The notes: generated from the sequence alone by a model not told the origin. A stretch of 8,385 nt of DNA from an uncultured Clostridia bacterium (GCA_934132805.1 CAKPAB010000047.1:1-8385), one strand, 5' to 3'. Counted from the first letter of the stretch, positions 1 to 7,192 are shown. Translations and numbers: made by a program.

Positions 1-1307
1 TCACCACTATTTACATCATAAAATCTCATTAATAACTTAACCATTGTTGTTTTTCCAGCACCTGTTGGTCCAACAATTGCTATTTTTTGACCGTCTTTAA
101 CTTTTGCATTAAAGTCATTTATAATTGTTTTTTCTGGATCATATCCAAAATGAACATTTTTAAATTCAATGTTTCCTTTCAAACCATCTGTTGATACTGG
201 ATTTTTTACATCTTCAACTTCTTCTGGCTCTTCTAGGAATCCAAATATTCTTTCAGCAGCTGCAATCATTGATTGTATTGTACTTGATATTTGTGCAACT
301 TGACCTATTGGTTGTGTAAATTGTTTATTATATTGTATAAAACTTTGAATATTACCAACTGTAATTCTTCCTTTTACTGCAAAATATCCACCTAAAATTG
401 CTACTGCGACATATCCAACATTTCCTACAAAATTCATCAATGGATACATTAAACCTGATAAGAACTGTGAACGCCATCCTGATTTATATAATTCTTCATT
501 TTCTTTTTCAAATTCTGTTATTGCTTGTTCTTCTCTTCCGAAAACTTTAATAATATTATGTCCACCATAAACTTCTTCTACTTGACCATTTACATGTCCT
601 AAATATTCTTGTTGTTTTACGAAATATTTCTGTGATTTTCCTATCACTTTTTTTAGAATCACACCTGATATTGGCAATATCAATAAACTTACAATTGTCA
701 TTTCCCAACTTATAGAAAACATCATTACCAATATTCCTATAATTGTACATATTGATGTTATAATTTGTGTAATACTTTGGTTTAAACCTGTACTTAATGT
801 ATCTACATCATTCGAAATAATTGATAATACTTCACCATTTGTTCTTTTATCAAAATATTTCATAGGCAATTTGTTTATTTTTTCTGTTAATTCATTTCTA
901 ATTTGATATGTTACTTTTTGTGCTACACCTGCCATGATATAACTTTGTATCATTGAGAATAGTGCACTTACACCATATAGCCCTAATGCAAATAAAATAA
1001 TTTTTCCTATTTTTTCAAAATCAATTCCACCAGTTCTATTTATCTTATTCATTAAACCTGTATATATTTCCGTTGTAGCATTTCCTAAGATTTTTGGTCC
1101 TACTATACTAAAAATTGTACTTCCTATTGCAAATATCATAACAATTATTATTGCTATTTTATAAGCTGATAGCCTTTGTCCCAACTTTTTTGTTGTTCCT
1201 TTTACATCTTTTGCTTTTTCTACTGGACCATTTCCTCCTGGTCCGCCTCCCATTGGGCCATGTCCTCTTGTTTTTGGAGGTTTATTTGTTGTTTGATTGT
1301 TACTCAT
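1..1307 (-). CDS. ABC exporter half-transporter, second subunit of a heterodimer (C-terminus outside window)
   Basis: This is a membrane-embedded ATP-driven exporter subunit; multidrug or peptide export is the usual role of this family, but the substrate cannot be read here. About 435 residues are visible. A hydrophilic Gly/Pro-rich N-terminus (residues about 1-40, containing GHGPMGGGPGG) precedes a six-helix type-1 exporter membrane domain (about 45-340). The ATPase domain begins near residue 385 (IEFKNVHFGY), and its Walker A GPTGAGKTT has Lys419. The window ends soon after, so the signature motif, Walker B and H-loop are not seen. The start ATG lies inside the end of the upstream ABC gene, sharing ATGAGTAA, and is served by a GGAGGT site within that gene. 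This implies translational coupling and a 1:1 partner, as in the BmrCD, LmrCD and EfrAB heterodimers. The substrate is inferred only from family knowledge. Confidence 0.93.
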   Translation of the reverse strand, partial: MSNNQTTNKPPKTRGHGPMGGGPGGNGPVEKAKDVKGTTKKLGQRLSAYKIAIIIVMIFAIGSTIFSIVGPKILGNATTEIYTGLMNKINRTGGIDFEKIGKIILFALGLYGVSALFSMIQSYIMAGVAQKVTYQIRNELTEKINKLPMKYFDKRTNGEVLSIISNDVDTLSTGLNQSITQIITSICTIIGILVMMFSISWEMTIVSLLILPISGVILKKVIGKSQKYFVKQQEYLGHVNGQVEEVYGGHNIIKVFGREEQAITEFEKENEELYKSGWRSQFLSGLMYPLMNFVGNVGYVAVAILGGYFAVKGRITVGNIQSFIQYNKQFTQPIGQVAQISSTIQSMIAAAERIFGFLEEPEEVEDVKNPVSTDGLKGNIEFKNVHFGYDPEKTIINDFNAKVKDGQKIAIVGPTGAGKTTMVKLLMRFYDVNSG

Positions 1308-3519
1308 GTTCTCTACCTCCTTCTATTCTTGATTTATTTTTATCATTTGATTCTTGAATGTTTAACTCTTCTGCTGAAAGTTGTGATAAAGCAATTTGTC
1401 TATATGTTTCATTATTATTGATTAATTCTTCATGTGTTCCTTTTCCTACAACTTTTCCATCTTCTAATACTATAATTTGGTCAGCATTTAATATTGTATT
1501 AATTCTTTGAGCCACAATAATTACAGTTTTGTCCTGTGTTTTTTTAGCCAACTCTGCTCTTAAAATACTATCTGTTTTAAAATCAAGTGCTGAAAAACTA
1601 TCATCAAATACTAATATTTCTGGGTCAATCGCTATTGCTCTGGCAATTGATAATCTTTGTTTTTGACCACCAGACACATTGCTTCCGCCTTGTGCAATTG
1701 GCTCTTGATATCTTTCTGGTTTTGATTCAATAAATTCAGTTGCCTGTGCTATTTGAGCAGCCTCTATCATTTGCTCATCAGACATATTTGGATTTCCATA
1801 TTTTATATTTGATTCTATTGTTCCTGAAAACAATATTCCTTTTTGAGGTACAAAACCTATAATTTTTCTTAAATCTTTATTTGCTATATCCTTTATATCC
1901 ACTCCATCTATTAAAAGATTTCCAGATGTTACATCATAAAATCTAGGTATTAAATTAACTATTGTTGATTTTCCACTACCTGTACTTCCTATAATAGCAG
2001 TTGTTTTTCCTGGCTCAGCAGTAAATGATATATCACTTAAAACTTCTTCATCACTATCTGGATATCTAAATGAAACATTTTTAAACTCAACTAAACCTTT
2101 TTTACTTGGATTTAATCTTTTAGTTTCCTTTCTATCTTTTATTGCTTCATCTGTCTCTATTACTTCATTTATACGATTTGCTGATACTGATGCCCTTGGT
2201 AACATTATTGAAACCATTGAGATCATCAAGAAACTCATTACAATTTGCATTGTATATTGAATAAATGCCATCATATTACCAACTTGCATTGTTCCATTAT
2301 CAATTCCATGGGCTCCAACCCAAACGATTAACAATGAAATTCCATTCATAATTAACATTAATGTTGGGATCATAAAACTCATTGCTCTATTAACAAACAA
2401 ATTTGTTTTTGTTAAATCTATATTTGCTTTATCAAATCTCTTTTCTTCTTTCTTTTCTGTATTGAACGCTCTAATTACTGGTAATCCTGTTAAAATCTCT
2501 CTTGCAACTAAATTTAATTTGTCAATTAACTGTTGCAATTTTTTAAACCTTGGCATTGCTATTATAAATAATGTTCCAACTACAAATAATATTGCTAATA
2601 TTGCTACTCCTATTATCCATGCCATAGAATTATCACTTTGGTTTAATACCCTTAAAAATCCTCCAATACCTATAATTGGTGCATATACAACAACTCTAAA
2701 TAATATTGCTATTAGCCCTTGTATTTGTTGAATATCGTTTGTTGAACGTGTTATTAAAGATGCTGTACTATATTCTGAAAATTCTTTGTTTGAAAAGCTT
2801 AACACTTTTTTGAATACTTTTTCTCTTAAAGTTTTTGCAAGTCTTGCTGCAACTCTTGCTGATAAACACATAATTGATATTGCAGATACCATAATTATAA
2901 ATGATATCCCAAGCATTTTTAGCCCTACCATTATTATGTATTGATTTTGTATACTATCTGTATCCATTCCTATTGCTTTGTATTCATTTTTAACTTCTTG
3001 TATTGCTGCTTGTTCTAAAATGCTTTCTTGCATATCGTCTAATTTCTGATTTACTGTTTCTAGCATTTTGTCTAGCTGTTCTTTTGGCATTTGCTTAATT
3101 ATTTCCATATTTTCCAATGTACTAAGCATCATTAAAGGCTTAGCCATTACTGTATCTAACTCTTCCTGTTCTCCTTTACTTATTTTTTTTATTTTATATA
3201 AAGCCTCATTTTCTAATGCTGGATATTTTTTTACTAATTTCTCATATTCGTTGTTATCCAAATTTTCTTTTGATATTTCTTCATATGATGACAAAATTTT
3301 ATCATCATTATCTGTAAATATTAGCAAATTATCCATTTCTGATTTTCTTATTACTTCTGGTGCTACATTTTCGATTCCACCATTTTGGATACCTACATTT
3401 ACTATTTTTGATGTATAATCTGGTAATGTTAAATCACCTGCAGCTTGTACAATTAATAATAATACTATTGCAATTACTGATATCCAAGATTCCTTCAAAT
3501 TTTTTAATACTTTAAACAT
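1300..3519 (-). CDS. ABC exporter half-transporter with degenerate ATPase site, first subunit of a heterodimer
   Basis: This 739-residue subunit fuses a membrane domain to an ATPase domain, and should pair with the overlapping downstream gene to form one efflux pump. I chose the ATG at 3519 because AGGAG sits just upstream and MFKVLKNLKESW is a typical cytoplasmic N-terminus; the in-frame ATG at 3555 lies inside a palindrome without a Shine-Dalgarno site. Helix 1 spans about residues 13-30. It is followed by an unusually long, charged, probably extracellular insertion (about 40-190) before helix 2. ATPase motifs are Walker A GSTGSGKST (511-519), Q-loop Gln559, signature VSGGQ (615-619) and Walker B ILVFDDSFSALD (635-646). 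The catalytic Glu after Walker B is Asp, and the switch His is Gln (VAQRINTI). Such substitutions mark the non-canonical site of heterodimeric exporters; the consensus site is then expected in the partner. Confidence 0.95.
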   Translation of the reverse strand: MFKVLKNLKESWISVIAIVLLLIVQAAGDLTLPDYTSKIVNVGIQNGGIENVAPEVIRKSEMDNLLIFTDNDDKILSSYEEISKENLDNNEYEKLVKKYPALENEALYKIKKISKGEQEELDTVMAKPLMMLSTLENMEIIKQMPKEQLDKMLETVNQKLDDMQESILEQAAIQEVKNEYKAIGMDTDSIQNQYIIMVGLKMLGISFIIMVSAISIMCLSARVAARLAKTLREKVFKKVLSFSNKEFSEYSTASLITRSTNDIQQIQGLIAILFRVVVYAPIIGIGGFLRVLNQSDNSMAWIIGVAILAILFVVGTLFIIAMPRFKKLQQLIDKLNLVAREILTGLPVIRAFNTEKKEEKRFDKANIDLTKTNLFVNRAMSFMIPTLMLIMNGISLLIVWVGAHGIDNGTMQVGNMMAFIQYTMQIVMSFLMISMVSIMLPRASVSANRINEVIETDEAIKDRKETKRLNPSKKGLVEFKNVSFRYPDSDEEVLSDISFTAEPGKTTAIIGSTGSGKSTIVNLIPRFYDVTSGNLLIDGVDIKDIANKDLRKIIGFVPQKGILFSGTIESNIKYGNPNMSDEQMIEAAQIAQATEFIESKPERYQEPIAQGGSNVSGGQKQRLSIARAIAIDPEILVFDDSFSALDFKTDSILRAELAKKTQDKTVIIVAQRINTILNADQIIVLEDGKVVGKGTHEELINNNETYRQIALSQLSAEELNIQESNDKNKSRIEGGREHE

Positions 3520-3545
3520 ATCTTCTCCTCTCTTATAACTTAATA

Positions 3546-3571
3546 ACTGTGTCATTTTAAAATGGCACAGT
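3546..3571. promoter_or_regulatory. 26-bp near-perfect palindrome, probable operator of the ABC exporter operon
   Basis: The arms ACTGTGTCATTTT and AAAATGGCACAGT are reverse complements apart from one G-T position, and the symmetry centre is TTTTAAAA. The palindrome lies about 12 bases downstream of the expected transcription start and 26 bases before the chosen ATG. No T-run follows on the minus strand, so it is not a normal terminator. Its position suits a repressor operator, or a 5'-leader hairpin near the ribosome binding site. No adjacent regulator gene is available to name the protein. Confidence 0.55.
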
Positions 3572-3589
3572 ATTATTCATAATATATAT

Positions 3590-3619
3590 ATTATACTTTT
3601 TTTGTGAATTTTTTGTGAA
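3590..3619 (-). promoter_or_regulatory. Promoter of the ABC exporter pair
   Basis: On the minus strand a TTCACA box (3619-3614) and a perfect TATAAT box (3595-3590) are separated by 18 bases, matching a vegetative sigma-A promoter. It lies in the short gap after lexA, so the exporter genes need not depend on lexA read-through. A second, weaker inverted repeat (ACAATT/AATTGT, 3619-3636) touches the -35 box. Confidence 0.6.
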
Positions 3620-3648
3620 CAATTTATAACAATTGTATAAATATTTTA

Positions 3649-4299
3649 TTACATTTTTCTAAATACTCCACATACTTTTCCTAAAATTTCACAATTTGGA
3701 ACTATTATTGGATCCATTGTACTATTTTCTGGTTGTAATCTTATGTGGTCTGTTTCTTTATAGAATGTTTTTACTGTTGCTTCATCTTCTATTAATGCTA
3801 CAACAATTTCTCCATTACTTGCATTATTTTGTTTTCTTACTAATATATAGTCTCCATCCAAAATACCTGCTTCAATCATACTTTCTCCTCTAACTGTAAG
3901 CATAAAGCAATCTGAATTCCCAACAAAATCAATTGGAATTGGGAATGTATCTGTAACATTTTCGACAGCTAAAATAGGCATTCCTGCTGTTATTCTTCCA
4001 ACTACTGGTACTTCTACTAATTCTTTTTGTGTATAGAAATCTTTTGATGATTTTTTCTTTACTTCTCCATCTGTTCCTTTTAATAATCTTAATGTTCTTC
4101 CCTTTTTGTCTTGTTTCTTTATGTATCCTTTGTCCTCTAGTCTAGCCAAATATCCATGTACAGTTGCTGTTGAGCTTAGTCCAACAGCTTTTCCTATTTC
4201 TCTTACTGATGGTGGATATCCTACATTCATTATTTGTTTTTCGATATATCTTAATATTGCTTTTTCTCTTACATTTAATTCTGGTCTTTTTCTTGGCAT
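3649..4299 (-). CDS. lexA: LexA, SOS-response repressor and self-cleaving protease
   Basis: The product is a 216-residue dimeric repressor that binds SOS promoters and cleaves itself when RecA filaments form after DNA damage. Length and layout match Gram-positive LexA. The winged-helix DNA-binding domain spans about residues 1-70 (GYPPSVREIGKAVGLSSTATVHGYL). A linker leads to the cleavage site Ala105-Gly106 (RITAGMP) and a peptidase S24 domain with catalytic Ser140 (RGESMIEAG) and Lys177 (ATVKTF). All key residues are present, so the protein should be functional. The start ATG at 4299 has a GGAG site about 9 bases upstream and its own promoter. No obvious GAAC-N4-GTTC box is visible near that promoter, so autoregulation cannot be shown by eye. 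Confidence 0.97.
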   Translation of the reverse strand: MPRKRPELNVREKAILRYIEKQIMNVGYPPSVREIGKAVGLSSTATVHGYLARLEDKGYIKKQDKKGRTLRLLKGTDGEVKKKSSKDFYTQKELVEVPVVGRITAGMPILAVENVTDTFPIPIDFVGNSDCFMLTVRGESMIEAGILDGDYILVRKQNNASNGEIVVALIEDEATVKTFYKETDHIRLQPENSTMDPIIVPNCEILGKVCGVFRKM

Positions 4300-4329
4300 T
4301 TAATCTCACTCCATTTCTCATTTTTATAC

Positions 4330-4358
4330 ATAATATCACACAAACAAAAAAATGTCAA
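4330..4358 (-). promoter_or_regulatory. lexA promoter
   Basis: A perfect TTGACA (4358-4353) and a TATTAT (4335-4330) are separated by exactly 17 bases on the minus strand. The predicted transcript starts near 4323, leaving a leader of about 25 bases with the GGAG ribosome binding site. It lies just outside the inverted-repeat unit at 4390-4685, so that unit sits directly upstream of the promoter without disrupting it. Confidence 0.75.
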
Positions 4359-4389
4359 ACATAATTTTGGTTTTTTTTAAAAAAATTTT

Positions 4390-4685
4390 GTTACAATTTT
4401 GCAGTTCACAGTCCATAAAATTACTGTTTGTGTGGCACCCACTTTTCCCATTGGGTAATTGTATATATTTGAGATTTCGTCCTGTTCATTACGTTCAAAA
4501 AGAAAATCTAACATAAAAAACTGGAGCCTCTCTCACTCAGGCCAAAACTGTATATATGTATATGCTTTTAGAATTCTTAAATGCAATTAAAACAATATTA
4601 GAATTTCTTAAAAAATAAATGAAAAAAGTTCACAAAGTGGAAGGGTGCCACACAAGTAATAATTTTATTGGCTGTGAATTGTAAC
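4390..4685. mobile_element. Miniature inverted-repeat (MITE-like) unit of about 296 bp
   Basis: The left arm (4390-4440) and right arm (4643-4685) are imperfect inverted copies. Both begin with GTTACAA at the outer edge, continue through TTCACAG and ATAAAATTA, and share the 13-base block TTGTGTGGCACCC at the inner edge. The left arm carries about 8 extra bases after GTTACAA. By hand, 29 of 36 aligned inner positions agree. The interior has no credible gene. It has a repeated motif (TTAGAATTCTTAAA and a TTAGAATTTCTTAAA-like copy near 4570-4615) and a weak hairpin. No clear target-site duplication is visible. The unit ends one base before the stop codon region of the carboxypeptidase gene. A non-autonomous transposon derivative is the best fit; a structured intergenic RNA is the alternative. 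Confidence 0.55.
4515..4544 (-). terminator. Possible terminator downstream of the carboxypeptidase gene
   Basis: On the minus strand TGGCCT and AGG-CT-CCA can form a short bulged stem with a 9-base loop, followed closely by TTTTTT (4520-4515). It lies about 140 bases past the carboxypeptidase stop and inside the inverted-repeat unit. The stem is short, so this is a weak call. Confidence 0.35.
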
Positions 4686-4686
4686 T

Positions 4687-5964
4687 TTAACTTCTTAACA
4701 AATCAACCCAACTATAAATAATTTTCTTTGACATAGTAAACAAGCTTATTTTATCAACATCACATGAGGCAATTAAATTAGTAGTAGAAAGTTCAACTCC
4801 ATCCAAAGAAAATATAACCTTTCCAATAACATCTCCTTTTCTTATAGGAGCTTCTATATTATCATTAATTTCAACAGATTGCATAACTTGGTTTTCTTTC
4901 CCTTTTTCTATTAACGTTCCAGCAGAACTTTCTAGAACAGCACCTACACTATTCTTCACTCCTTTATTAACAGACACAGATTGAATTATATCACCACTAT
5001 TTCCAAAACTTTTAAAAGAAAATCTATTAAAACCATAATCTAATAATTTTTGGGCTTCTGAAAATCTTACCTTTGTAGAAGGAGCCTTCATAATTACAGC
5101 AATTAAAGATAAATTATCTCGTGTAGCACTTGCAGATAAATTATACAAAGCAAGTGAAGTAGAGCCCGTTTTCAAGCCTGTTATACCCTTATAAGTTTTT
5201 ATTAATTTATTTGTATTAACAAGTTGAGATTTTCCATCTCTTAAACTATCCATCCAAGTAGTTGTATATTTTGTAATATCTGGATGTTTTGTCAAAAGTT
5301 CTTTAGACATCAATGCAATATCATATGCTGATGTTACATGCCCATCTTCATCAATACCATGACAATTTTTAAATATAGTATCATTCATTCCAAGACTTTT
5401 GGCTTTATCATTCATCATTTGAACAAATGCTTCTTCTGAGCCAGCAATATGTTCTGCCATAGCTACTACACAATCATTTGCAGACACTATACAAATTGCT
5501 TTTAACATCTCATCAACTGTTAAAGTTTCTCTTGTATCAAGCCAAATTTGAGAGCCACCCATAGAACGAGCATTTTCCGAACAGCTTATGGTGTCTGTAT
5601 AAGATAAATTTCCTTCATCAATTTGTTCCATTATTAATAAAATACTCATAATTTTTGTAACTGATGCTGGTCTTAGCTGTTCATGTGCATTATGCGCATA
5701 CAAAACTTGCCCTGTTGTTTGTTCAATTAATATTGCTGCCCCACTTTCTAGATTTAATGTATTACTGTCTGTTGTTGAATTTGTTTCTAAATTATTTTCA
5801 TTTATAGTATTTGTTTTATTTGATGTATCTGAAGTAATTTGTGATGATACTTCTTCTGTGTCTATGGCTGTTGACCAAGTATATAAACTTGATGTTGCAT
5901 AACTTAATGTTATGCTTGATAACCAAAAAAATATTAAAATAAACGTTGATATTATTTTCTTCAT
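4687..5964 (-). CDS. D-alanyl-D-alanine carboxypeptidase, DacF-type low-molecular-weight penicillin-binding protein
   Basis: This exported serine peptidase (peptidase S11) removes the terminal D-Ala from peptidoglycan pentapeptides and so limits cross-linking. The 425-residue product has a signal peptide (about residues 1-23, ending LSYA). A low-complexity Ser/Thr/Asn-rich linker (about 30-72) follows, longer than in many relatives. The catalytic domain has Ser101-Val-Thr-Lys104 (SxxK), Ser161-Ala-Asn163 (SxN) and Lys265-Thr-Gly267 (KTG), all intact. A C-terminal beta-rich PBP5-like domain covers about 318-400. The end (SLFTMSKKIIYSWVDLLRS) looks like the amphipathic helix that anchors these enzymes to the membrane. 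The start has a strong GGGGGT site 5 bases upstream. I cannot choose between dacA and dacF by sequence alone, nor show a clear promoter in the 5965-6060 gap. Confidence 0.94.
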   Translation of the reverse strand: MKKIISTFILIFFWLSSITLSYATSSLYTWSTAIDTEEVSSQITSDTSNKTNTINENNLETNSTTDSNTLNLESGAAILIEQTTGQVLYAHNAHEQLRPASVTKIMSILLIMEQIDEGNLSYTDTISCSENARSMGGSQIWLDTRETLTVDEMLKAICIVSANDCVVAMAEHIAGSEEAFVQMMNDKAKSLGMNDTIFKNCHGIDEDGHVTSAYDIALMSKELLTKHPDITKYTTTWMDSLRDGKSQLVNTNKLIKTYKGITGLKTGSTSLALYNLSASATRDNLSLIAVIMKAPSTKVRFSEAQKLLDYGFNRFSFKSFGNSGDIIQSVSVNKGVKNSVGAVLESSAGTLIEKGKENQVMQSVEINDNIEAPIRKGDVIGKVIFSLDGVELSTTNLIASCDVDKISLFTMSKKIIYSWVDLLRS

Positions 5965-6115
5965 TATTACCCCCTGCTTTTATATTGATTTATTTTGTGC
6001 TTTAGAACGTTATGTTTTTTATTTTAATATAAATATATGTGTATTTTTACTTTTTAGAATATGACTATGAAAATTGATATTGTTCATTTTATTGAATACT
6101 TAATGGAAATGGGGC

Positions 6116-6144
6116 TTGTCAAATTATGTAAAGTATGTTATTAT
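6116..6144 (+). promoter_or_regulatory. Promoter of the unknown 121-residue gene
   Basis: TTGTCA (6116-6121) and TATTAT (6139-6144) are separated by 17 bases, a near-consensus sigma-A promoter. The expected start of transcription is near 6151, inside the palindrome that follows. This leaves a leader of about 70 bases before the ATG at 6221. The rest of the 5965-6115 gap is very AT-rich and shows nothing else I can support. Confidence 0.65.
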
Positions 6145-6162
6145 ATAGTTGTAGCAACTATA
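6144..6162. promoter_or_regulatory. 19-bp palindrome overlapping the transcription start, MarR-like operator
   Basis: TATAGTTGTAGCAACTATA has perfect 8-base arms around a 3-base centre. It begins at the last base of the -10 box and covers the expected start site, a classical position for repression by blocking RNA polymerase. The AGTTG...CAACT core resembles operators of many MarR-family repressors. No MarR gene is in the window, so the regulator must be encoded elsewhere or has been lost. Confidence 0.6.
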
Positions 6163-6180
6163 ACTAGTATAATAATAAGT

Positions 6181-6194
6181 CCTCTAACTAGAGG
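6181..6194 (+). repeat. Small leader hairpin
   Basis: CCTCTAACTAGAGG has perfect 6-base arms with almost no loop, so it may act as a DNA palindrome rather than an RNA hairpin. It lies in the leader about 11 bases before the AAAAGGAG ribosome binding site of the 121-residue gene. A function is not evident. Confidence 0.3.
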
Positions 6195-6220
6195 CACACA
6201 TATGAAAAGGAGTAAAAAAA

Positions 6221-6586
6221 ATGGAAACAAAAAATCTAATGAGCATTGTAAGAGAAATGGCAAAGGAGATAGCAAAAAGCTATCAGCTACCTAGTCAGTT
6301 TAATGAAGATTTTTTGGCGGAGATGATTCGTCGGAAATACTGGCATCCTGAAGAGGGGACTCTCAGCATAGCTGAGAGAACTGGGCAAAAGATGCCTTCC
6401 CTCAACAAAAAGGGACACAAGATTTTAGATTCAACCCCCAAAAAAAATTTGCAGCACCTTGAGGAGGAGTTGCAAGACTCTGAAAAGCTCATGGAAGAGC
6501 ACTTCAGGGGTTATCTGGTTAGTAATGTAGTAAAATACGAAGCTAATCAAATAAGAAATCGGTTGCAAAATTTAGCAACTGATTAA
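6221..6586 (+). CDS. Unrecognised 121-residue protein
   Basis: I do not recognise this family. The product is soluble, highly charged and probably mostly helical. It has no signal peptide, membrane segment, Cys/His cluster or visible catalytic motif. The N-terminus (METKNLMSIVREMAKEIAKS) and C-terminal half (LEEELQDSEKLMEEHFRGYL, then a basic NQIRNRLQNL) look like amphipathic helices. The start is well supported: AAAAGGAG lies 8 bases upstream, behind a clear promoter with an overlapping palindrome, and a strong terminator follows. Together these make a complete single-gene unit. Positions 6341-6480 hold about 46% G+C by hand count, clearly above the flanking sequence, and use codons such as CTC, CGG and CCC that the neighbours rarely use, suggesting transfer. 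A perfect hairpin, CTCTCAGC-ATA-GCTGAGAG (6360-6378), lies within the coding sequence. A small regulator or phage/mobile-element accessory protein is possible, but that is a guess. Confidence 0.75.
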   Translation: METKNLMSIVREMAKEIAKSYQLPSQFNEDFLAEMIRRKYWHPEEGTLSIAERTGQKMPSLNKKGHKILDSTPKKNLQHLEEELQDSEKLMEEHFRGYLVSNVVKYEANQIRNRLQNLATD

Positions 6587-6595
6587 ACTCAAAAC

Positions 6596-6644
6596 AAAAA
6601 GAGTCAACCCTAACGTATTACATTCGTTAGAGTTGGCTCTTTTT
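6596..6644 (+). terminator. Strong intrinsic terminator after the 121-residue gene
   Basis: AAAAAGAG-T-CAAC-C-CTAACG pairs with CGTTAG-A-GTTG-G-CTCTTTTT around a 9-base loop. There is one mismatch and one G-T pair, and the stem is flanked by A- and T-runs. It can therefore work in both directions. It starts about 9 bases past the stop at 6586, and its last T lies directly against the remnant reading frame that begins at 6645. Confidence 0.85.
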
Positions 6645-7187
6645 ATGTTATTCAATAATAATTTTTATAACTTTTCTTTTGATGAAAAAACAAAAAATGA
6701 ACCTATTGCATTAGAAGTAACATTTTGGGCTAAAAATAAAAAAATATATCAGTATGGTTTTGAAATTAAAAATAAAAATATAGTTTCAGAGTGGTTGTAT
6801 GTAAAAAAAATAAATAAAGTAACTCCTATCTTTAATAGAGATGAAAATAAAGTTAAGTTTAATAAATCATACAAAGCAAAGATAAATAAATTTGATGTTG
6901 ATTCTAGTTCTTTATTTTTAAGCTTATACCGAAAAATAGAAAAAGACAATGAAGATTTTAAAAGTGTATATGATTGGTTTTTAAATAGCTATTATTTAGA
7001 TTTAGGAAACCCTAAATTTGAAAATAAAATAAATCGCTTAATATCTCCTAAAGTATATGGACAAGTTTGGGTTGTTTTTGACAAAGATGATTATACAGAT
7101 GAACAATTCAATAATGCAATTAAATTAAATGAGTATAATTCAGCTTGGTCTAATCCTAATTTTGAAGTATGGCTATTATCACTCTAG
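6645..7187 (+). pseudogene. Scar of an RloA/AbiLi-type ATPase gene joined to an RloB/AbiLii gene
   Basis: The frame encodes 180 residues from the ATG at 6645. It can be extended to a TTG at 6633, but that lies inside the terminator. I see no ribosome binding site. Residues about 8-120 resemble the middle of AAA_15/AAA_21 ATPases of the RloA/AbiLi type (FDEKTKNEPIALEVTFW, YGFEIKNKNIVSEWLY, FNRDENKVKF). The N-terminal Walker A part and the C-terminal signature/Walker B part are absent. From about residue 134 the sequence resembles RloB/AbiLii (VYGQVWVVFDKDD, then NAIKLNEY and AWSNPNFEVWLL), including the acidic VFDKDD segment of this TOPRIM-like family. It ends abruptly in LLSL where RloB proteins normally continue. 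Both halves normally come from adjacent genes of one defence system, so a deletion joining them is the simplest reading. Family assignment is from memory of conserved motifs. Confidence 0.65.
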
Positions 7188-7192
7188 TGAAG

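Noticed and set aside
3519..3555. Upstream in-frame ATG at 3555 as the start of the first ABC subunit
   Set aside because: It lies within the palindrome and has no Shine-Dalgarno sequence, while the ATG at 3519 has AGGAG at a good distance and a normal N-terminus.
6002..6020. GAACGTTATGTTTT as a LexA box upstream of the carboxypeptidase gene
   Set aside because: The half-site spacing is 5 instead of 4 bases and the second half is incomplete, so it does not match the expected box.
6061..6294. A 77-codon open frame on the plus strand before the 121-residue gene
   Set aside because: It has no ribosome binding site, contains the promoter and the operator palindrome, and overlaps the well-supported gene at 6221 in another frame. 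It is most likely non-coding.
6360..6378. Perfect hairpin with 8-base arms inside the 121-residue gene
   Set aside because: There is no T-run and no nearby start or stop. It encodes ordinary residues, so I could not support a terminator or operator and only mention it in the gene entry.
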